A stretch of DNA of 12,513 nt from Clostridia bacterium (GTDB lineage Bacteria > Bacillota > Clostridia > Oscillospirales > CAG-272): the NCBI GenBank assembly GCA_017386965.1, contig JAFOGE010000129.1, positions 1 through 12,513 on the forward strand, in the 5' to 3' direction. The translations under genes and the position numbers were made by a program. The notes beneath the pieces are model-generated. The model made no database searches, was not told the origin of the DNA, and saw only the letters and a program-made list of their open reading frames with translations. Of this stretch, positions 1 through 7,377 are shown piece by piece. Position 1 is the stretch's first letter. Each line of letters opens with the position of its first letter.

Positions 1-454
1 CCCAACGTCCCACGGCCTGCGCCAGCATCACGCCGGGCGCCGCCATGTCGAACAGCTTGCGCCAGGAGATCTTCTTGACCGCACAGGCAAGAACGATGCC
101 AAGGCATCCTCCGATGATGCCTCCGTAAATGCCAAGCCCTCCTTCCCAGATCGCGATCACGTCCAGAAAGGATTCGTAGGTATTGCCGCTGTCGGTCAGA
201 ACGTAATACAGGCGCGCGCCGATGACCCCCAGCACCACCGTTGCAAGCGCAATGTCGAGCACGTCATCCGAAAGGATGCTCTCGTTGCGCTTTCCGCGCC
301 ACGCGGTGTAAAGCACCGCGAGCAGAATACCCAGGGTGATAAGGATGCCGTACCAACGCACCTCCAGCTTCCCAAAGAGGGTAAAGGCGATCTTGTTGAG
401 CGAAAACTCATCGATGCCAAGCCCCGGGAAGGAAATATTGACGATCTCTTTCAT
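1..454 (-). CDS. lgt: Prolipoprotein diacylglyceryl transferase, C-terminal part missing at window edge
   Basis: Lgt is an integral membrane enzyme that moves a diacylglyceryl group from phosphatidylglycerol to the lipobox cysteine of prelipoproteins, the first step of lipoprotein maturation. I read 151 residues from the ATG at 452-454, which has AGGAG a few bases upstream. Family motifs seen: EVRWYG (31-36) at the start of a hydrophobic helix, GARLYYVL (79-86), IWEGGLGIYGG (102-112) and APG..LAQAVGRW (139-151), which leads into the GR(x)NF signature that the edge cuts off. Hydrophobic helices are at about 33-52, 65-87 and 105-126. Residue 110 is Tyr where E. coli Lgt has its essential His103; I believe Tyr occurs in other Clostridia. 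It is the third gene of the leftward M16 unit, 55 bases after the zinc peptidase. The assignment is secure; the C-terminal half cannot be judged. Confidence 0.96.
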   Translation of the reverse strand, partial: MKEIVNISFPGLGIDEFSLNKIAFTLFGKLEVRWYGILITLGILLAVLYTAWRGKRNESILSDDVLDIALATVVLGVIGARLYYVLTDSGNTYESFLDVIAIWEGGLGIYGGIIGGCLGIVLACAVKKISWRKLFDMAAPGVMLAQAVGRW

Positions 455-509
455 CGATTGCTCCTGTGCCGACGCCAGAGCGGCGGCTTCCTTTCTGTAT
501 TCGTTTCGG

Positions 510-1814
510 TCATTCCCGCGCGGGGTCGGAACGATCTGATGGAAGGATCACCGAAAGGGTTCGGTATTCCTCCCGATAAACACTGCAAAGCAGCTCCTGC
601 AGCTCCTCCCTTGTGATCTCCTGCAACAGAGTGGGATAGGAGAACATCTCCGCATCGTCAAAGACGAAGGAGAGCAGGCGATTTGCGATCTCGTCGGTGG
701 AGTCATAGGCGCGGATCTCATCCGCATAGAGCGCGTTGCGGCAACGCTCCAGATCGGCGCGGTCAATTCCCTTTTGCCGAACCTCCTCCAGATACGCCGT
801 AAGACGGGAGAGCACCTCCTCCGGATCCTCGGACTCTCCGAAGATGCCGTTGAAGGCGAAGGTATCCGAGGCAGAATAGCCCGCGTCAAAGGAAGGCGTG
901 ATCAGCCCCTCCTCAAACAGACGGTTGTAGAAATCGCCGCTGCGCGAGAAGAGAATCTCATCCAGCATCGTCATAGCCGCATCCCTGCGCAGTCGCTCCG
1001 CAGGGCTTTGAGGGATCACCGGATCCTTGAAGCCAATGGCAAAAAGCGGCTTTGCCACCTGCATCGAATCGGTCAAGCGGGCGCGATGCGCTTCCTTTTT
1101 TTCCGCTACCGCCCGACGGATCGGGCGCTTTGCGGGCACATACTCCGAGAGAACGGCATCCGCCGCCTCCTCTACCAGGGACGTGCTGACGTCCCCGCAG
1201 ATCACCAAGGCCATATTGGACGGATGATAGAACACGCGGCAGCATTCGTAAAGCAGCTCGGGCGTGATGCGCGCGATGGACTCCTCACTTCCGCAAACGT
1301 CAAAGCGGACGGGGTTCTTTTCGTAAAGGCCGCGCACCATATTGCCGTAGCAGCGATCCCAGGGATCGTCCCGCCCCATACGGATCTCCTCCGCGATAAT
1401 GCCCTGCTCCTTCTTGACCGTCTGCTCGGTAAAGTAGGGGCTTGTCACAAAGGACAGCAGCTCCCGCAGGGATTCCGACACACAGTCGGTGCAGCTGAAG
1501 AGATAGGCCGTTCGGTTATAGGTGGTGTAAGCGTTTGCATCCGCCCCGTATTGCGAGAATTTCGCAAAGGCGTCGCTTCCGTCCGCATTCTCAAAGAGCT
1601 TATGCTCCAGAAAATGCGCCGTTCCCTCGGGAAGCGTCACCTCCCTGCCGTCGGGCAGCGGGAGAACGGTGTCCACCGAGCCGTAGCGCGTGGCAAAGAG
1701 CGCGTAAACCGAGGTCAGCTTTTTTGGGAAGACGTAGATGGGCAGTCCGCTTTTATGGACACCCGTAAAATAATGCTCCCGCAGAAGATCGGAGCGGATC
1801 TCATTCCATGTCAT
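510..1814 (-). CDS. M16 family zinc metallopeptidase with intact HxxEH (YmfH-like)
   Basis: This is a 434-residue member of the M16 (insulysin/mitochondrial processing peptidase) family, resembling Bacillus YmfH. The inverted zinc motif HFLEH is at residues 67-71, and the downstream zinc-ligand glutamate lies in GIIAEEIRMG (E142 or E143), the expected 70-75 residues further on. The substrate-contact region at 298-313 reads RLFEEGL...GY, so the usual LREK arginine seems to be replaced. I chose the ATG at 1812-1814, giving MTWNEI, because GGAGGCGAGGAG precedes it and the sequence resembles the family from there. A longer frame to 1907 would add 31 unconserved residues inside the preceding gene. 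It overlaps the upstream M16 gene by 14 bases, which suggests translational coupling. No signal peptide is seen, so it is probably cytosolic. The natural substrate is unknown. Confidence 0.93.
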   Translation of the reverse strand: MTWNEIRSDLLREHYFTGVHKSGLPIYVFPKKLTSVYALFATRYGSVDTVLPLPDGREVTLPEGTAHFLEHKLFENADGSDAFAKFSQYGADANAYTTYNRTAYLFSCTDCVSESLRELLSFVTSPYFTEQTVKKEQGIIAEEIRMGRDDPWDRCYGNMVRGLYEKNPVRFDVCGSEESIARITPELLYECCRVFYHPSNMALVICGDVSTSLVEEAADAVLSEYVPAKRPIRRAVAEKKEAHRARLTDSMQVAKPLFAIGFKDPVIPQSPAERLRRDAAMTMLDEILFSRSGDFYNRLFEEGLITPSFDAGYSASDTFAFNGIFGESEDPEEVLSRLTAYLEEVRQKGIDRADLERCRNALYADEIRAYDSTDEIANRLLSFVFDDAEMFSYPTLLQEITREELQELLCSVYREEYRTLSVILPSDRSDPARE

Positions 1815-3132
1815 CAAGCTCCTCGCCTCCCTTCTCCTCGAGCGTTCCGCGAAGGAAATAGACGGTGTCAAGCCGTAGCGTCCGTGCGGCGGCGACCACG
1901 TCCTCACGCGTCACGCGCGAAATACGGCGGCGAAGCTCCTCCGGGGTGATCTCCATCCCGGCCAGCGCGCGGCCGTAGTAGTATTGCTCCATGGCCGATG
2001 GACTATCCTCGATGCGGCGGTAGGCGTTTTCAAGAGAGGCCAGAGCGCCCGCAAGCTCGGCGTCGCTGATCTGCCCGTTGGCGATGTCCTCGGTCTGGCG
2101 CAGGATCTCACGCTCGGCCTTCTCGCGGTTCTCGTTTTTCAGTCCGCACAGGATCAGGATCGATCCCTTGTAGGCATTGTAGGAGGAGGAGCAGGAATAG
2201 CAAAGGCTATGCTTCTCGCGCACGTTCATCATCAGCTTGGCGATGGGAGAGCTGCCGAGGATCTCCTGATAGACCGCCATCGCGTAGAAGCGCGGATCCC
2301 TGCCCGTGATCTCGGTGCGAAAGCCAAGAGCCAGCTGTCCCTGCGACACCGCAAGGGCTTCCTCGGTCCGCAAAGGGGCGCGGAGGGGAGCCTCGGATCC
2401 CCAGAGAGAGGGGGATGCGACGGGTTCTGCCTGCAATTCGGGAAGCAGAATACGGGAAAGCGCACTCTGCACCTTCCCCTCGTCAGCAGAGCCAACGTAG
2501 AAGCAATCGGGCAGGAAGCGGCGGCATACGCCCCTCCAAAAATCGGTCAGCTCTCGCGGCGTGACCGCCATGACCTCCTCCTCGGTTCCGTAGGCGGAAA
2601 TTCCGATGGGCTCCTCCGAATAGAGCAGCTCCCGACAACGCTCGGCGGCGTAAGCGCGCGGCTGATTCTTGCGCGCGCGGATCTGGTCACAGTGCAGCTG
2701 CTTCTCGCTCTCCACGTAGCGCGAAAGCAGACACCCCTCCTCATCGAGCAAGGGGTGGAACAGGATCTGGCACAGAAGCTCCAGAACGCCGTCCATCAGC
2801 GATTCCGTCCCTGTGGGCAAATAGGAATCGTCCAACAGCTCGGCCGCAAAGCCGATGATCTGCAGATCTCCCCGATAGAAATTCCGTATGGAGATCTCCG
2901 TGCCGTACAGGCAGTCCAGTCGGCGGTTGATCGCGGACAGGGACGGATATTTTTCACTTCCCCTGCGCAATACCGCAAGAAGAAGCGCAAGCATCCAGGA
3001 GTCCCTCTCCCGAATGGGGAACGCGGCGGAAAGCGAAAGCAATCCCGCCTTGAATTTCTCGGTATGGCAAACACGCAAGGGGATGCGCGCGCCCGTGGCC
3101 GTGAACTCGGAAAGATAGAGCTGCGGAATCAT
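1801..3132 (-). CDS. M16-like protein lacking the zinc motif (YmfF-like partner subunit)
   Basis: This 443-residue protein has the M16 fold but no HxxEH; the equivalent stretch (about 46-62) reads hydrophobic residues, then LRRGSEKYPS. That pattern, followed by INRRLDCLYG (69-77), is typical of the YmfF-like group. The C-terminal half keeps the substrate-binding REK...Y element of M16 enzymes: GSSPIAKLMMNVREKHSLCYS at 293-313, with R305 and Y312. It is therefore likely the non-catalytic half of a heterodimer with the downstream zinc-containing gene, as in mitochondrial processing peptidase and some bacterial M16B pairs. That pairing is inference. The ATG at 3130-3132 has GGGAGG seven bases upstream and lies about 43 bases inside the transcript of the promoter at 3182-3210. 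No signal peptide is seen. Confidence 0.92.
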   Translation of the reverse strand: MIPQLYLSEFTATGARIPLRVCHTEKFKAGLLSLSAAFPIRERDSWMLALLLAVLRRGSEKYPSLSAINRRLDCLYGTEISIRNFYRGDLQIIGFAAELLDDSYLPTGTESLMDGVLELLCQILFHPLLDEEGCLLSRYVESEKQLHCDQIRARKNQPRAYAAERCRELLYSEEPIGISAYGTEEEVMAVTPRELTDFWRGVCRRFLPDCFYVGSADEGKVQSALSRILLPELQAEPVASPSLWGSEAPLRAPLRTEEALAVSQGQLALGFRTEITGRDPRFYAMAVYQEILGSSPIAKLMMNVREKHSLCYSCSSSYNAYKGSILILCGLKNENREKAEREILRQTEDIANGQISDAELAGALASLENAYRRIEDSPSAMEQYYYGRALAGMEITPEELRRRISRVTREDVVAAARTLRLDTVYFLRGTLEEKGGEELDDME

Positions 3133-3181
3133 AGGCTCGCCTCCCTTCCTAACATCTCAAATTTTCTTTCAATACCCTTAT

Positions 3182-3210
3182 ATCATACACCAAAACTCCC
3201 TTTTTTTCAA
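3182..3210 (-). promoter_or_regulatory. Sigma-A-type promoter for the M16-M16-lgt unit
   Basis: On the minus strand TTGAAA (3205-3210) and TATGAT (3182-3187) are separated by exactly 17 bases, with an AT-rich stretch downstream. The start of transcription would be near 3175, leaving a leader of about 43 bases before the ATG at 3132. The nearest gene on the other strand has its own promoter about 60 bases away, so the two divergent units do not share promoter elements. Confidence 0.75.
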
Positions 3211-3270
3211 GCCCTTTGTGTGAATTTTCCATCCGTATGCGCGTTTCTCTCGCCTTTTGCGCAGAATCGG

Positions 3271-3299
3271 TTGACTTTTTCCTAAAAGTGTGATAAAAT
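3271..3299 (+). promoter_or_regulatory. Sigma-A-type promoter with extended -10 for the DUF512-der-obg-ppa unit
   Basis: TTGACT (3271-3276) and TAAAAT (3294-3299) are 17 bases apart. A TG at 3291-3292 directly before the -10 gives an extended -10 element (TGATAAAAT). Transcription would begin near 3306, giving a leader of about 47 bases before the chosen ATG at 3353. This is one of the clearest promoters in the window. Confidence 0.8.
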
Positions 3300-3314
3300 A
3301 AGATGAATAATTAT

Positions 3315-3335
3315 GGCTCCGCAACGGGCGGAGGC
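3315..3335 (+). other. Leader hairpin just upstream of the DUF512 gene's ribosome binding site
   Basis: CTCCGC (3317-3322) and GCGGAG (3328-3333) form a 6-base-pair GC-rich stem with a 5-base loop. It lies inside the predicted 5' leader and ends two to three bases before the Shine-Dalgarno AGGAGGTGA (3336-3344). The CTCC of the left arm could instead pair with GGAG of the Shine-Dalgarno, so the element might modulate initiation. Regulation is inference; only the pairing is seen. Confidence 0.4.
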
Positions 3336-3352
3336 AGGAGGTGAGAAGAAGA

Positions 3353-4669
3353 ATGGTTCAAATCGCAAACGTCACGCGGGGGAGCATTGCCGCTTCGTCC
3401 GGGATTCGCCGGGGGGATATTCTGCAATCCATCAACGGGCACCCCATCCGCGACGTCCTGGATTACCGCTTCTATCTGACCGATACGCGCGTTACCCTCT
3501 CCCTTCTTCGCGACGGCACACCCTTTGAGGTCACGCTCCGCAAGGGGGAATACGAGGACATCGGTCTGGAATTCGGAACGCCTCTGATGGATAAAAAGCA
3601 TTCCTGCCGCAACGCCTGTGTCTTCTGCTTCATCGACCAGCTTCCCGAGGGGATGCGCAAGACGCTCTACTTCAAGGATGACGATGACCGCCTCTCCTTC
3701 CTGCACGGCAACTACGTGACCCTGACCAATCTCTCGGATGAGGACATTCAACGCATTCTCACCATGCACATCTCCCCCGTCAACGTATCGGTGCATACCA
3801 CCAATCCCGCGCTTCGGGTCAAGATGATGAAGAACAAGCGTGCCGGAGATGTTTTGCGCTATCTGCGCACCATGGCGGACGCGGGGATCGCACTCTGCAC
3901 CCAGATCGTGCTTTGCAAGGGATGGAATGACGGAGAGGAGCTGGATCGTACCATGCGCGACCTTGCTGCCTATTACCCCGCCCTGCGCTCCTGCGCCATC
4001 GTGCCCGTGGGACTGACCAAGTACCGCGAGGGGCTCACCCCTCTGGAGGCATTCTCCCCCGCGGAGTGTGCGCGCGTGATCGAGCAGGTGGACACCTTTG
4101 GTGCGGAATGCCTTTCCAAATACGGCTCGCGCCTCTTCTACTGCGCCGATGAATTTTACGTCCGCGCAGGACTGCCTCTGCCAAAGGAGGACTACTACGA
4201 GGATTATTCCCAGATCGAGAACGGCGTTGGAATGCTGACCTCCCTGGCCTCGGAATTTCAATTTGAATTGCAATACGTCAAGGAGCTGCTGGAGGATTTC
4301 CGTCCTCCGCGCACCGTGACCGTGGCAACGGGAATGGCCGCCTACGGGCATCTGAAGGCCCTTTGCGAGAGCCTGACCGAGGCCGTCCCCGGACTGACCG
4401 TCCGCGTACGTCCCATCGTCAATCACTTCTTTGGCGAGAGCGTGACCGTAGCGGGACTGCTGACGGGAAAGGACGTCGCAGAGCAGCTTCGCGGAGAGGA
4501 TCTTGGCGACGAGATTCTCTTCCCCGCAGCCATGCTCAAAGCGGACGAGGACATTTTTTTGGACGATATGACGCCGGACGAGCTTTCGTGCGCGCTCGGC
4601 AACATTCCCTGCCGTCCCTGCAAAAACGACGGTGCGGAGCTTCTTCGGGCTCTGCTGGGAACGGAATGA
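3353..4669 (+). CDS. PDZ / radical-SAM-like DUF512 family protein, function unknown
   Basis: This 438-residue protein matches the DUF512 group of Clostridia and cyanobacteria. Residues 1-60 form a PDZ-like domain (RRGDILQSINGHPIRD, 19-34). A radical-SAM-type cluster follows, with C85, C89 and C92 in SCRNACVFCFIDQLP. Next comes FKDDDDRLSFLHGNYVTLTN (107-126), highly characteristic of the family, and then the DUF512 region. A second cysteine pair, C420 and C423, lies near the C-terminus (IPCRPCKNDG). The family's reaction and substrate are not known to me. I chose the ATG at 3353 because AGGAGGTGA (3336-3344) ends eight bases before it. The in-frame GTG at 3341 lies within that Shine-Dalgarno. 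The stop is 21 bases before der, in the same unit, so a link with ribosome assembly or translation is plausible but unproven. Confidence 0.93.
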   Translation: MVQIANVTRGSIAASSGIRRGDILQSINGHPIRDVLDYRFYLTDTRVTLSLLRDGTPFEVTLRKGEYEDIGLEFGTPLMDKKHSCRNACVFCFIDQLPEGMRKTLYFKDDDDRLSFLHGNYVTLTNLSDEDIQRILTMHISPVNVSVHTTNPALRVKMMKNKRAGDVLRYLRTMADAGIALCTQIVLCKGWNDGEELDRTMRDLAAYYPALRSCAIVPVGLTKYREGLTPLEAFSPAECARVIEQVDTFGAECLSKYGSRLFYCADEFYVRAGLPLPKEDYYEDYSQIENGVGMLTSLASEFQFELQYVKELLEDFRPPRTVTVATGMAAYGHLKALCESLTEAVPGLTVRVRPIVNHFFGESVTVAGLLTGKDVAEQLRGEDLGDEILFPAAMLKADEDIFLDDMTPDELSCALGNIPCRPCKNDGAELLRALLGTE

Positions 4670-4690
4670 AAAGGAGTTGGAAAGAATACT

Positions 4691-6022
4691 ATGGCAAATC
4701 CGATTATCGCCATCGTGGGACGCCCCAACGTTGGCAAAAGCACTCTGTTTAATAAATTGATCGGCGAGCGCCGCTCCATCGTGGAGGACACCCCCGGTGT
4801 TACGCGCGACCGCATCTACGGCGAGACCGAATGGCGTGGCAAAAAGCTGACCGTGATCGACACGGGAGGCATCGAGCCCAAGACCGATGACATCATCCTC
4901 TCGCAGATGCGCGTGCAGGCACAGCTTGCCATCGACACGGCAGACGTCATCATCTTTATGTGTGACGTCCGCACGGGACTGACCGCCAGCGACCGCGACA
5001 TCGCCATCATGCTCAAGAAGAGCGGAAAGCCCATCGTCCCCTGCATCAACAAATGTGACAGCGTAGGACGTCCCCCCATGGAGTTCTACGAGTTCTACGA
5101 GCTGGGCTTTGACCAAGAGCCCATCGGCGTTTCCTCCATCCACAGCAGTGGCTCGGGAGATCTGCTGGACGCCTGCATCGACGCGCTCGGCGACTGGCAC
5201 GCGGAGGAGAAGGAGGACGACAGCATCCACGTCGCCGTCATCGGAAAGCCCAACGCAGGCAAATCCTCCATCATCAACAAGCTCATCGGCGAGAACCGTC
5301 TGATCGTTTCCAACATTGCGGGCACCACGCGCGACGCGGTGGATACGCAGGTGGAAAACGAGAGCGGCTCCTTCACCTTTATCGACACGGCAGGCATCCG
5401 CCGTCAATCCAAGATCAACGACCGCATCGAGCATTTCAGCGTTCTCCGCGCCCACATGGCGGTGGAGAGAGCCGAGGTCTGCCTGCTCCTGATCGACGCC
5501 GAGAGCGGCATCACCGAGCAGGACGAGAAGATCGCGGGCATTGCGCATGAGGCAGGCAAGGCCGTGATCATCGTGGTCAACAAGTGGGATCTGATCGAGA
5601 AGGATAATTCCACCGTCAACGAGTTCAATACAAAAATCCGTACCGCTCTCGCCTATATGCCCTATGCGCCCATCGTTTACGTTTCCGCAAAGACGGGACA
5701 GCGCGTGCAGGATCTCTTTGAGCGGATCAAGTTCGTGCACAACCAGGCACTGCTGCGCGTTTCCACGGGCGTGCTCAACGACGTGCTCGGTCAGGCCATG
5801 ATCCGCGTCCAGCCTCCGTCCGACAAGGGACGCAGACTCAAGATCTACTACATGACGCAGATCTCCGTGGCACCTCCCACCTTCGTCATCTTCTGCAATA
5901 ACGTTGAGCTCTTCCATTTCTCCTACCGCCGCTTCATTGAGAACTGCCTGCGCGAAACCTTCGGCTTCCACGGCACTCCCATCAAGCTCATCATTCGCCA
6001 GAAGGGCGACGACGCCGAATAA
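4691..6022 (+). CDS. der: Ribosome assembly GTPase Der (EngA)
   Basis: Der is an essential double-GTPase that acts in late 50S ribosomal subunit assembly in the cytoplasm. The 443 residues contain two complete G domains and a C-terminal KH-like domain (about 355-440). G domain 1 has GRPNVGKST (10-18), DTPGVTRD (33-40), DTGG (57-60) and NKCD (120-123). G domain 2 has GKPNAGKSS (185-193), GTTRD (211-215), DTAGIRR (232-238), NKWD (297-300) and SAK (322-324). The length is normal for the family, and the start MANPIIAIVG matches the usual N-terminus. The ribosome binding site AGGAG (4672-4676) is 14 bases from the ATG, longer than ideal, although GGAAAG lies closer. It sits between the DUF512 gene and obg, all in one reading register, and is probably transcribed from the 3271 promoter. 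Confidence 0.98.
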   Translation: MANPIIAIVGRPNVGKSTLFNKLIGERRSIVEDTPGVTRDRIYGETEWRGKKLTVIDTGGIEPKTDDIILSQMRVQAQLAIDTADVIIFMCDVRTGLTASDRDIAIMLKKSGKPIVPCINKCDSVGRPPMEFYEFYELGFDQEPIGVSSIHSSGSGDLLDACIDALGDWHAEEKEDDSIHVAVIGKPNAGKSSIINKLIGENRLIVSNIAGTTRDAVDTQVENESGSFTFIDTAGIRRQSKINDRIEHFSVLRAHMAVERAEVCLLLIDAESGITEQDEKIAGIAHEAGKAVIIVVNKWDLIEKDNSTVNEFNTKIRTALAYMPYAPIVYVSAKTGQRVQDLFERIKFVHNQALLRVSTGVLNDVLGQAMIRVQPPSDKGRRLKIYYMTQISVAPPTFVIFCNNVELFHFSYRRFIENCLRETFGFHGTPIKLIIRQKGDDAE

Positions 6023-6058
6023 CAAAGGGCGCATCATTCTTCCAAAAAGGAGCATTCT

Positions 6059-7339
6059 ATGTTCGTTGATAACGTAAAGATCTATATCAAGGCGGGGGAC
6101 GGCGGCAACGGTGCCGTTTCCTTCCGCCGCGAAAAATACGTTGCGGCAGGCGGTCCCGACGGCGGCGACGGAGGACACGGCGGAAACGTCGTCTTCCGCG
6201 TGGACGAGGGATCGAATACCCTGCTTGCCTTCCGCTATAAGCACAAATTCGTTGCAGGACGAGGCGGGGACGGAAAGGGCGCAAAGTGTCACGGCGCAAC
6301 GGCCGAGGATCTCGTGATCCTCGTTCCCCCGGGAACCCTGATCCGCAATGCCGCAGACGGACGCATCCTGCACGATATGTCCGAGAACGACGGCGCCGAC
6401 TACGTGGCCTGCCACGGCGGCCGCGGAGGATGGGGCAACCGTCACTTCGCAACTCCCACGCGCCAGGTTCCCATGTTCGCCAAAAACGGAACGGAGGGCG
6501 AGGAGAAGGAAGTGATCCTGGAGCTGAAGATGCTGGCCGACGTTGGCATCATCGGCTACCCCAGCGTTGGAAAATCCTCGATCCTTGCCCGCATCAGTGC
6601 CGCGAAGCCCAAGATCGCCGACTACCACTTTACCACCCTCTCCCCCAACCTCGGCGTGGTCCGTACGGGAGGCGAGAGCGGATTTGTCGCCGCCGACATC
6701 CCCGGACTGATCGAGGGAGCATCGGAGGGCGCGGGACTCGGTCACGCGTTCCTGCGGCACGTGGACCGCTGCCGTCTGCTGCTTCACGTGGTGGACATCT
6801 CCTGCTTTGAGGGACGCGATCCCATAGAGGATCTCAAGACCATCAACCAAGAGCTTGCGCGATACAGTCCGGAGCTTGCCGAGCGTCCCCAGATCATTCT
6901 GGCCAACAAGACCGACGCGCTCGACCGCGAGCTGGTGGACGTCGAGGCCTTTGAGGCCTACGTCGAGAGCCTTGACTGCCCCCTGTTCTACGTTTCGGCC
7001 GCCACGGGTGAGAATCTGGACACCGTGATCGCATTCGTCGCCGAGCGTCTGCGTGAGCTTCCTCCCATGCGCATCTACGAGGGTGAGCGAGCCGAAGAGG
7101 ACGCCTACACGGGTGGCGGAAAGGAAACCGTGATCCGCCGCGAGAATAACACCTATCACGTGGAGGGTGAATGGCTCAAGAATTTGATGGGGCAGATCAA
7201 CTTCAGCGATTACGAATCGCTCAACTTCTTCCAGAGAGTTCTGGAAAAGAGCGGCGTCTTTGCAGAGCTGGAAAAGAAGGGCTGCCGCGACGGCGACACC
7301 GTATCTCTCTACGACTTTGAATTCGAATACGTCAAATAA
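6059..7339 (+). CDS. obg: Obg family GTPase (ObgE/CgtA)
   Basis: Obg is an essential, slowly cycling GTPase that binds the 50S subunit and links ribosome maturation to growth and stress signalling. The 426 residues show three domains. The glycine-rich Obg fold (1-158) includes AGDGGNGAVSFRREKYV (12-28) and GGPDGGDGGHGG (31-42). The G domain has GYPSVGKSS (166-174), DIPGLIEGA (213-221), NKTD (283-286) and SAATG (323-327). A C-terminal OCT domain covers about 340-420 (VEGEWLKNLMGQINF... at 358-372). AAAAAGGAG (6044-6052) precedes the ATG by six bases. It follows der after 36 bases and precedes ppa by 38 bases, so co-transcription is likely. Two large-subunit assembly GTPases adjacent in one operon make biological sense. 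No anomaly was seen. Confidence 0.98.
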   Translation: MFVDNVKIYIKAGDGGNGAVSFRREKYVAAGGPDGGDGGHGGNVVFRVDEGSNTLLAFRYKHKFVAGRGGDGKGAKCHGATAEDLVILVPPGTLIRNAADGRILHDMSENDGADYVACHGGRGGWGNRHFATPTRQVPMFAKNGTEGEEKEVILELKMLADVGIIGYPSVGKSSILARISAAKPKIADYHFTTLSPNLGVVRTGGESGFVAADIPGLIEGASEGAGLGHAFLRHVDRCRLLLHVVDISCFEGRDPIEDLKTINQELARYSPELAERPQIILANKTDALDRELVDVEAFEAYVESLDCPLFYVSAATGENLDTVIAFVAERLRELPPMRIYEGERAEEDAYTGGGKETVIRRENNTYHVEGEWLKNLMGQINFSDYESLNFFQRVLEKSGVFAELEKKGCRDGDTVSLYDFEFEYVK

Positions 7340-7377
7340 GAACGCGCATACCATTTTGAAAAAAAGGAGGCCTTTTG

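Noticed and set aside
1815..1907. Longer start for the zinc M16 peptidase
   Set aside because: It adds 31 basic, unconserved residues deep inside the preceding gene; the ATG at 1814 has a strong ribosome binding site.
774..1949. A 391-codon plus-strand open frame over the zinc M16 gene
   Set aside because: Same cause: an antisense shadow of a gene with intact family motifs.
1984..3285. A 433-codon plus-strand open frame over the zinc-less M16 gene
   Set aside because: Codon-aligned antisense shadow of a clear M16-like gene, with a TTG start inside that gene.
3341..3355. GTG at 3341 as the start of the DUF512 protein
   Set aside because: The GTG lies inside the AGGAGGTGA ribosome binding site; the ATG at 3353 has correct spacing from it.
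3313..3528. A 71-codon frame starting at the ATG at 3313, close to the predicted transcript start
   Set aside because: No ribosome binding site. It runs out of frame into the well-supported DUF512 gene and has no recognisable content.
3311..7354. A 1,347-codon open frame on the minus strand across the DUF512 gene, der and obg
   Set aside because: It is codon-aligned with three recognisable genes on the plus strand. Those genes contain no TTA, CTA or TCA codon, so the antisense frame cannot contain a stop. The translation resembles no protein family I know and has no clear ribosome binding site.
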